Part shown: positions 6,842-11,067 of the stretch, in pieces
Numbering within the stretch: the first letter of the stretch is position 1
How the letters are laid out: the number at the start of each line of letters is the position of its first letter
Source: Ramlibacter sp.
Lineage (GTDB): Bacteria; Pseudomonadota; Gammaproteobacteria; Burkholderiales; Burkholderiaceae_C
NCBI GenBank assembly: GCA_028292185.1
Contig: JAQGMT010000238.1
Location: forward strand, 1-11,067
Length of the DNA stretch: 11,067 bases
Direction of reading: 5' to 3'
Made by a program: the position numbers and the translations under genes
The notes under the pieces: model-generated
Told to the model about the DNA's origin: nothing
Seen by the model: only the letters and a program-made list of their open reading frames with translations
The model's database searches: none

Positions 6842-6861
6842 AAAAGGCCCCAGGGCCTTTT
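6842..6861 (+). terminator. Intrinsic-terminator-like hairpin after DUF1328 gene
   Basis: AAAAGGCCC, loop CA, GGGCCTTTT form perfect 9-bp arms, ending in a T-run on the plus strand (and on the minus strand, because of the A-run). It begins 19 nt after the DUF1328 stop and ends 10 nt before the ribosome binding site of the next gene, so it may be a partial terminator that sets expression ratios. Confidence 0.65.
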
Positions 6862-6886
6862 CCACCACCACGAGAGGACGTTCCAA

Positions 6887-7213
6887 ATGACCATCAGCAA
6901 ATCGCTCCGTTCCGGGGCCTCCACCTATGCGGATGACGCGCGCGGCATCACGAGCCAGGCGCTCGAGAGCACGCGCGAGTTCGCCAACCAGGCCTTCGAG
7001 ACCGCCGGCGAAAAAATGCGCGACCTGCGCTACGGCGTGAAAGACCTTGCCAACAAGGGCGCCAGCAGCGTCGGCGGGTACGCCCAGGCCACCACCCGCT
7101 ATGTCGCCGATCAGCCGCTGAAGTCGGCGCTGATCGCCGCCGCCGTGGGCGCGGCCGTCGCGGCGCTGGTGCTGGCAATGCGCCGCAACAGCAGCCAGCA
7201 GCGTTACTACTAA
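6887..7213 (+). CDS. DUF883 family (ElaB/YqjD-like) tail-anchored membrane protein
   Basis: This 108-residue protein belongs to the DUF883 group that includes ElaB, YqjD and YgaM of E. coli, inner-membrane proteins made in stress or stationary phase; YqjD is reported to bind ribosomes. Residues 1-75 are polar, helical and likely amphipathic. The C-terminal part DQPLKSALIAAAVGAAVAAL (76-95) is the typical glycine-zipper membrane anchor, followed by a short RRNSSQQRYY tail. A GAGAGGA ribosome binding site is centred about 10 nt before the ATG. It is followed after 31 nt by the YqjE-like gene; the same gene pair is adjacent in E. coli (yqjD-yqjE), which supports both calls. Ribosome binding in this organism is not shown by the sequence. 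Confidence 0.85.
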   Translation: MTISKSLRSGASTYADDARGITSQALESTREFANQAFETAGEKMRDLRYGVKDLANKGASSVGGYAQATTRYVADQPLKSALIAAAVGAAVAALVLAMRRNSSQQRYY

Positions 7214-7244
7214 CGTCCCGCCAAGGCGCTTGAGGGAGGCTCGC

Positions 7245-7619
7245 ATGGTTCATCCTATTTTCTCGGTGCTGATCACCCGTCCTGAACTGGTGATCGACCA
7301 TGTGGCCGGGTACGCCGCGCTGGTGCAGGAAGAAGCCTCGAGCGTGGGGCTCCAGGTGGCCAGGCGCGTGGTCGCCTGGGGCGTCGCCGTGATCGGCTTG
7401 CTGGTGTTCCTGATCCTGGCGGGCGTCGCCGTGATGCTGGGCGCCGTGCAAGGCGAATTCCACTGGGCCCTGGTCATCGTGCCAGGGGTCGCGCTGGCGG
7501 TCTCCGTGGGCGCATGGAGCATCGCGCGCCAGAGCCTGCCCAGCAAGGCCTTCACCGAATTGAGGGCGCAGCTCGATGCAGACGCCCAGGCCCTGCGTGC
7601 GGTCGGGGCAAAAGCATGA
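7245..7619 (+). CDS. YqjE-like phage-holin-superfamily membrane protein
   Basis: This is a 124-residue inner-membrane protein with two predicted helices at about 42-68 and 73-94, a polar N-terminal part (PELVIDHVAGYAALVQEE) and a polar helical C-terminal tail. The layout and the neighbouring DUF883 gene match YqjE, which databases place in a 'phage holin' superfamily although it is a chromosomal protein. No endolysin or other phage gene is nearby, so lysis is not implied. The ATG at 7245 is chosen because GAGGGAGG lies 5 nt upstream; a TTG at 7230 in frame would put that site inside the coding sequence. Its TGA overlaps the ATG of the next gene (ATGA), implying translational coupling. Confidence 0.82.
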   Translation: MVHPIFSVLITRPELVIDHVAGYAALVQEEASSVGLQVARRVVAWGVAVIGLLVFLILAGVAVMLGAVQGEFHWALVIVPGVALAVSVGAWSIARQSLPSKAFTELRAQLDADAQALRAVGAKA

Positions 7620-8062
7620 GCGACGCGGCCGACAAGCTGGCGAGAACGCGCTTGGCCATCGTCGAACATATTCATCGTCGCGAGCGGCATCCGGAGCGCC
7701 GCGAGAACCTGGACTCCGAAGACGAGGCACAACACGAGGGCGCGGGCCGGTCGTGGGCCCGCTCCGGCCCGGCGAGTTGGTTCACAGGCCTGAAGCGCGC
7801 CGCCGGCGGCTGGTGGCAGCAACATCCGGCGCGGTTCGCCTTGGAATTGGCGACCCCCGCCTTGTCCGATTACGCGGGCAGGAAGCCGGTGCAGTTTCTG
7901 GCGATCGCAGCGGCGGTCGGTGCGGTGGCCGTGGTCGCCCGCCCCTGGCGCCTGATCTCCGCCACCGGGCTGTTGATGGCCGTCCTGAAGTCATCGCAAC
8001 TGTCGGGGCTGGTCATGTCCGCGATGTCGGCTTCAGACGAACCCGGCGAGCCCCGCAGATGA
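7616..8062 (+). CDS. Membrane protein of unknown function coupled to the YqjE-like gene
   Basis: This 148-residue protein belongs to no family I can name. Its position corresponds to YqjK in the E. coli yqjD-yqjE-yqjK order, but I see no clear sequence match to YqjK. The N-terminal 50 residues are highly charged (RRERHPERRENLDSEDE). A Trp-rich amphipathic part follows (WFTGLKRAAGGWWQQHPARF, about 55-74), then two likely membrane helices (about 91-108 and 111-127) around a conserved-looking RPWRLIS turn. The ATG overlaps the preceding TGA (ATGA), so it is translated with the YqjE-like gene. A role in membrane stress is inference from context. There is a 90-nt gap before the BON-domain gene. 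Confidence 0.78.
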   Translation: MSDAADKLARTRLAIVEHIHRRERHPERRENLDSEDEAQHEGAGRSWARSGPASWFTGLKRAAGGWWQQHPARFALELATPALSDYAGRKPVQFLAIAAAVGAVAVVARPWRLISATGLLMAVLKSSQLSGLVMSAMSASDEPGEPRR

Positions 8063-8084
8063 ACCGCACTCAAGCCGGAGGCGT

Positions 8085-8121
8085 GGTGCCGTCGTCCGGG
8101 GAGCCTTGAAGCTTCGGCACC
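8085..8121 (+). other. Possible stem-loop upstream of BON-domain gene
   Basis: GGTGCCG (8085-8091) and CGGCACC (8115-8121) are perfect 7-bp complementary arms around a 23-nt loop. No T-run follows, so it is not a normal terminator. It could shape the 5' leader of the BON-domain mRNA, whose AGGAG site is at 8142-8146. Confidence 0.35.
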
Positions 8122-8152
8122 GAAACCAATCAATCAACTCTAGGAGAAAGTC

Positions 8153-8467
8153 ATGAACTACACCAAAGCACTTGCAATCGCCGTACTGGCGGGCGCCACC
8201 ATCCTCGGATCCGGCTGCTCGGTGATGCGCGGCCAGGAAACCGTCGGTTCCTATGTCGACGACACATCCATCACCACCGCGGTGAAGGCGAAGTTTGTCG
8301 AAGACAAGACCGTCGACGCGGGCGCGATCAAGGTCGAAACGCTGAACGGCACGGTGGCCCTTTCGGGCTTCGCGAAGTCGGGCGCCGAAAAAGCGCAGGC
8401 CGAGCGCATCGCACGCAGCACCAAGGGCGTGCGCGAAGTTCGCAACAACCTGACCGTGCGTCCCTGA
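8153..8467 (+). CDS. BON-domain periplasmic lipoprotein (OsmY-like)
   Basis: This is a 104-residue exported protein: an N-terminal signal sequence with hydrophobic core (residues 6-18), then GSGC with a likely lipidated Cys at 22. The -3 position is Gly, so the lipobox is not ideal. One BON domain fills about 36-103 (DDTSITTAVKAKF, then KVETLNGTVALSGF, ending GVREVRNNLTVRP). BON domains are thought to bind phospholipid or membrane surfaces; OsmY, induced by osmotic and stationary-phase stress, has two of them, while this protein has one. AGGAG lies 6 nt before the ATG. It follows the membrane-protein genes on the same strand after 90 nt, and hairpins at 8482-8502 and 8511-8547 follow it, marking the end of a transcription unit. 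Confidence 0.88.
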   Translation: MNYTKALAIAVLAGATILGSGCSVMRGQETVGSYVDDTSITTAVKAKFVEDKTVDAGAIKVETLNGTVALSGFAKSGAEKAQAERIARSTKGVREVRNNLTVRP

Positions 8468-8481
8468 TTTGCGCGGCGCCA

Positions 8482-8502
8482 GCCGGGTGTCGTGACACCG
8501 GC
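8482..8502 (+). repeat. Hairpin downstream of BON-domain gene
   Basis: GCCGGGTGTC and GACACCGGC pair around a GT loop with one bulged G. It lacks its own T-run and stands just ahead of the terminator at 8511-8547, where it could protect or help end the transcript. Confidence 0.45.
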
Positions 8503-8510
8503 CGGCATGG

Positions 8511-8547
8511 AAGGCAGGCAAGCGGCCAGGCCGCACCTGCCTTTTCT
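8511..8547 (+). terminator. Intrinsic terminator between BON gene and metallopeptidase gene
   Basis: AAGGCAGG (8511-8518) pairs with CCTGCCTT (8536-8543), and the inner GCGGCC and GGCCGC pair around a single A. A TTTTCT tract follows. This long GC-rich stem with a T-run is a convincing terminator for the BON-domain unit. It ends only about 5 nt before the ribosome binding site of the metallopeptidase gene. Confidence 0.72.
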
Positions 8548-8562
8548 CATTGGAGAACGCCA

Positions 8563-9735
8563 ATGAAAACCTTTCGCTGCGATCACTGCGGCCATCCCCT
8601 GTTTTTCGAAAATGTGCAGTGCCTGCATTGCGGCAGCGCCCTGGCCTTCCTGCCGGACCGCCTCGCCTTGTGCGCCGTCGAGCCCGTGCCTGACCCGCCA
8701 GCGCCCGGCCTGTGGCAACGCAAGAAGCCCTACTTCCGGGCCAATGCCCATCATCACTACCGCTTGTGCCAGAACCACACGCGCTACCAGGCCTGCAATT
8801 TCGCGGTGCCCGCGCACGATCCGAATCCGCTGTGCGTGTCGTGCCGCCAGACCCGCGTGCTGCCCGACCTGTCGATGCCGGACAACCAGACACGCTGGTA
8901 TCGCGTCGAGGTGGCGAAGCGGCGGCTGTTTTACACGCTCGCCAAACTCGGCCTCGCGTCGGTCGATCCCCCGGCGGGCGAGCGCGACGGGCCGGTATTC
9001 CAATTTCTTGCCGAACTCCCGGGCCAGCAGGTGCTCACCGGCCATTGCGCGGGCGTGATCACCCTGAATATCTCCGAGGCCGACGACGCCGAGCGGGTAC
9101 GCCGCCGCGTCGCACTGCACGAACCCTATCGCACACTGCTCGGACACCTGCGGCACGAATCGGGCCATTACTACTGGGACTCGCTGATCACCGACGCCGG
9201 CCGGCTCGAGGCCTTCAGGGAAAAATTCGGCGACGAGCGGATGAACTACTCCCAGGCGCTGAACTCGTACTACGCCGCCGGCGGCGCGCCCGCTGGGTGG
9301 CAGCAAGATCACGTCAGCGCGTACGCCACGGCGCACCCGTGGGAAGATTGGGCGGAGACCTGGGCGCACTACCTTCACATGGTGGACCTGCTGGAGACCG
9401 CCTCGTCGTACAACACGCGTCTGGTGGTGCCAGGCGACGATGCCCAAGCAGTGGAGGAAGTCACCAGCCCGTTCGAGCGGCAGGCTCCCGACTTCGATCA
9501 GCTGGTCGAACAGTGGGTGCCCCTCACGCTGTTGCTCAACAGCCTGAACCGCAGCCTCGGCCAAGAGGACGCCTACCCGTTCGCGCTGGCCGCACAGGCC
9601 TTGCACAAGCTGCGCTTCGTGCACGAAGTGATCTATGCGCGGGCGCCGGCGACCGCGCCGCAGGAGAACACGGTAGCGCCTTCAGCGTCATGCCAAACCG
9701 CTGGGGGCGCATCGGCGGCGGTCAACCCGGCGTGA
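8563..9735 (+). CDS. Putative zinc-binding metallopeptidase with N-terminal zinc ribbons
   Basis: This 390-residue protein matches the 'putative zinc-binding metallopeptidase' family. Two N-terminal Cys clusters are visible: C6/C9 with C20/C23 (CDHCG and CLHCG), a standard zinc ribbon, and a second set at C69, C78, C91 and C94. The peptidase core carries HESGH (H198, E199, H202), the gluzincin-type zinc and catalytic motif, followed about 55 residues on by HPWEDWAETWAHYLH (258-272), which probably supplies the third ligand. There is no signal peptide, so it is probably cytoplasmic; substrates are unknown. The last 35 residues are Ala/Pro-rich and look disordered. GGAG lies 7 nt before the ATG. 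A terminator sits just upstream, so a promoter inside or before the hairpin, or readthrough, is needed. Its 3' end overlaps the convergent helicase gene by 14 bp. Confidence 0.88.
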   Translation: MKTFRCDHCGHPLFFENVQCLHCGSALAFLPDRLALCAVEPVPDPPAPGLWQRKKPYFRANAHHHYRLCQNHTRYQACNFAVPAHDPNPLCVSCRQTRVLPDLSMPDNQTRWYRVEVAKRRLFYTLAKLGLASVDPPAGERDGPVFQFLAELPGQQVLTGHCAGVITLNISEADDAERVRRRVALHEPYRTLLGHLRHESGHYYWDSLITDAGRLEAFREKFGDERMNYSQALNSYYAAGGAPAGWQQDHVSAYATAHPWEDWAETWAHYLHMVDLLETASSYNTRLVVPGDDAQAVEEVTSPFERQAPDFDQLVEQWVPLTLLLNSLNRSLGQEDAYPFALAAQALHKLRFVHEVIYARAPATAPQENTVAPSASCQTAGGASAAVNPA

Positions 9736-11067
9736 CGTCGCGCAGGATGCGATCGAGCCGAGCGGCCAGCTGCTCGGTGGTGAGCTGCTCGCGGAAACGC
9801 TCGACCATCAGCGGCAGGCTCATGGGACTGGGATGGCGCAGCTGCACGAATTGCAGCTGCTTGGCCTGCATGCGCCTGAGGGTCGCCCGCAAGCGGGAGA
9901 TTTCCAGCTCCTGACTCAGCACTTCCCTTTGCGCCTGCGTCAGCAGCAGATTGCCCCGGTCGTACTTGCGGAACACCTCGAAGAACAAGCCACTGGACGC
10001 CTGCAGCTGGCGGGCGCTCTTGGGCTGGCCGGGATAGCCGGAGAAAACCAGCCCGGCCACCCGCGCGATTTCGCGGAAGCGGCGTTGCGCCAGCTCCGTG
10101 GAGTTGAGCGAGGCCAACACATCGCGCAGCAAGTCCCGGGTGGAAAACACCTGCTTGTCCGTGATGGGCGCGAGATCGAATTCCTCGGCGCTCACCAGCT
10201 CGAAGCCATAGTCGTTCACCGACATGCTGAAGGTATTGGGGCGGCTGCGGGCCAGGCGCCACGCCAGCAAACTCGCCAGGCCGAGATGCACATGCCGGCC
10301 CGAAAACGGATACACGTACAGGTGATAGCCCTCGCGCGATTTGAACGCCTCGACCAGCACGGTGTCGGGCGTCGGGATGCGAGACAGCCGCGCCTGGGTT
10401 TCCAGCATCGGCCGCGCGGCCTCCAGTTCGGGCTCGAAGAAGTCGCCTTGCGCGGCCCTCTGCATCATCTCCAGCACGGCGTCGCCCAGCTCGGTGGACA
10501 GCGCCATCTTGCTGCCTTGCCAGGTGGGCACCGTGCCCTTGTGGCGCGCCGCCTTCTGCACGTACGCGGCCATGTCGCGCACGCGCAGGAATTCGAGCAG
10601 CTTGCCGGCAAAAAAGAAGCAGTCGCCCTTGCGCAGCCGCGCGATGAAGCCTTCCTCAATCGTGCCGATGTTCGCGCCGCTCAGGTATTTCACCTGCATC
10701 GACGCGTCACTCACGATGGTGCCTATGCCCAAGCGGTGGCGCTTCGCGACCGCGCGGTCCGGCACGCGGTAGACGCCTTCGTCGTCCGGCGTCACGCGGT
10801 GGTAGTCGGGGTACGCGGTCAGGCTTTCGCCGCCGCGCTCGCAGAAGGCCAGCGCCCAATCGAACTCGTCGCGCGTGAGGCCCCGGTAGGCCCACGCGGA
10901 GCGCACTTCCTCGAACAGAGCGTCGGCGCGGAAGCCGCCCCCCAGTGCGATGGTGACCAGATGCTGCACCAGCACGTCCAGCGGCTTGTCGGGCGACTGC
11001 CGCTCTTCGACGCGGCCCTGCTGCGCCGCCCGCCGTGCCGCCGCGGCTTCGATGATCTCCATGGTGT
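9722..11067 (-). CDS. Ligase-associated DEXH-box (Lhr-type) DNA helicase, C-terminal part
   Basis: These 447 codons encode the C-terminal half of a large Lhr-type DNA helicase of the 'ligase-associated' class, usually a little over 800 residues long. The ATPase core lies outside the window. The visible part starts in the region after the helicase lobes and covers the Lhr-specific C-terminal domain, with GGFRADALFEEVR, YHRVTPDDEGVYRVPDR, the HRLGIGTIVSD segment, IGTIEEGFIARLRKGD, FFFAGKLLEFLRVRD, and YHLYVYPFSGRHVHLGLASL. The Met codon at 11062 is probably internal, because the frame stays open to the window edge. Such helicases are normally encoded with an ATP-dependent DNA ligase, an exonuclease and a metallophosphoesterase in a repair cluster, which should lie to the right. 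The stop overlaps the metallopeptidase 3' end. Confidence 0.9.
   Translation of the reverse strand, partial: TMEIIEAAAARRAAQQGRVEERQSPDKPLDVLVQHLVTIALGGGFRADALFEEVRSAWAYRGLTRDEFDWALAFCERGGESLTAYPDYHRVTPDDEGVYRVPDRAVAKRHRLGIGTIVSDASMQVKYLSGANIGTIEEGFIARLRKGDCFFFAGKLLEFLRVRDMAAYVQKAARHKGTVPTWQGSKMALSTELGDAVLEMMQRAAQGDFFEPELEAARPMLETQARLSRIPTPDTVLVEAFKSREGYHLYVYPFSGRHVHLGLASLLAWRLARSRPNTFSMSVNDYGFELVSAEEFDLAPITDKQVFSTRDLLRDVLASLNSTELAQRRFREIARVAGLVFSGYPGQPKSARQLQASSGLFFEVFRKYDRGNLLLTQAQREVLSQELEISRLRATLRRMQAKQLQFVQLRHPSPMSLPLMVERFREQLTTEQLAARLDRILRDVTPG

Noticed and set aside
6548..7246. Minus-strand open frame across DUF1328, DUF883 and the start of the YqjE-like gene
   Set aside because: It spans three plus-strand genes with recognisable families and ribosome binding sites; its translation is Gly/His/Ala-rich without motifs.
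7245..7619. Prophage or lysis module suggested by the holin-superfamily protein
   Set aside because: The neighbours are chromosomal stress proteins, with no endolysin, integrase, capsid or tail gene. The YqjD-YqjE gene order explains the hit.
8251..9624. Long minus-strand open frame opposite the BON and metallopeptidase genes
   Set aside because: The plus strand carries a HESGH peptidase and a BON domain with good ribosome binding sites. The antisense frame has no domain and overlaps both.
8563..11067. Possible defence system made of a peptidase and an Lhr-type helicase
   Set aside because: The genes are convergent and not an operon. The helicase belongs to the ligase-associated repair class, and no nuclease or other defence effector is in the window.
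1..11067. CRISPR arrays, tRNA/rRNA genes, IS elements, att sites
   Set aside because: No regularly spaced repeats, no tRNA-like cloverleaf, no transposase and no terminal inverted repeats were seen on reading both strands.

Overview
The window is high in G+C, and its gene families point to a betaproteobacterium of the order Burkholderiales, most likely the family Comamonadaceae. This is inferred from protein style and gene order, since the window has no rRNA or other phylogenetic marker. No IS element, phage module, CRISPR array, tRNA or clear transfer signature is visible. The region is best read as ordinary chromosome carrying metabolic, signalling, envelope-stress and DNA-repair genes.

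Left part (1-3692, all minus strand). Reading in the direction of transcription, a small unrecognised membrane protein (3692-3495) is followed after 9 nt by a 753-residue AsmA-family envelope protein (3485-1224). After a further 54 nt comes a split UxaA/SuyAB-type sulfo-lyase/dehydratase: a 93-residue SAF-domain small subunit with a TTG start, then the large subunit, which runs off the left edge.

Middle (3693-6468). A 242-nt divergent intergenic region carries a perfect GTAGGAA-AC-TTCCTAC palindrome. It is followed by a signalling cluster: a stand-alone receiver protein (+), a NarL/LuxR-type response regulator (-, convergent with the receiver) and, divergent from the regulator, a CHASE3 sensor histidine kinase of the HisKA_3 type. 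Kinase and regulator look like a cognate pair. The lone receiver could be a second phospho-acceptor (sink or modulator). The palindrome is a plausible operator for the regulator. The last two statements are inference.

Right-middle (6469-9735, plus strand). A run of small envelope/stress proteins follows: DUF1328, a DUF883 (ElaB/YqjD-like) tail-anchored protein, a YqjE-like holin-superfamily protein, an unrecognised two-helix membrane protein translationally coupled to it, a BON-domain lipoprotein, and a putative zinc metallopeptidase with N-terminal zinc ribbons. Two intrinsic-terminator-like hairpins divide this run: one right after DUF1328, the other just before the metallopeptidase. Both lie close upstream of the next ribosome binding site.

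Right edge (9722-11067, minus strand). This is the C-terminal part of a ligase-associated DEXH-box (Lhr-type) helicase. Its 3' end overlaps the 3' end of the metallopeptidase gene by 14 bp.

The best lead for something under-described is the combination of a kinase, a regulator, a lone receiver, a palindromic site and the adjoining block of small membrane/BON proteins, which may be an envelope-stress regulon. No clearly novel molecular machine is visible.
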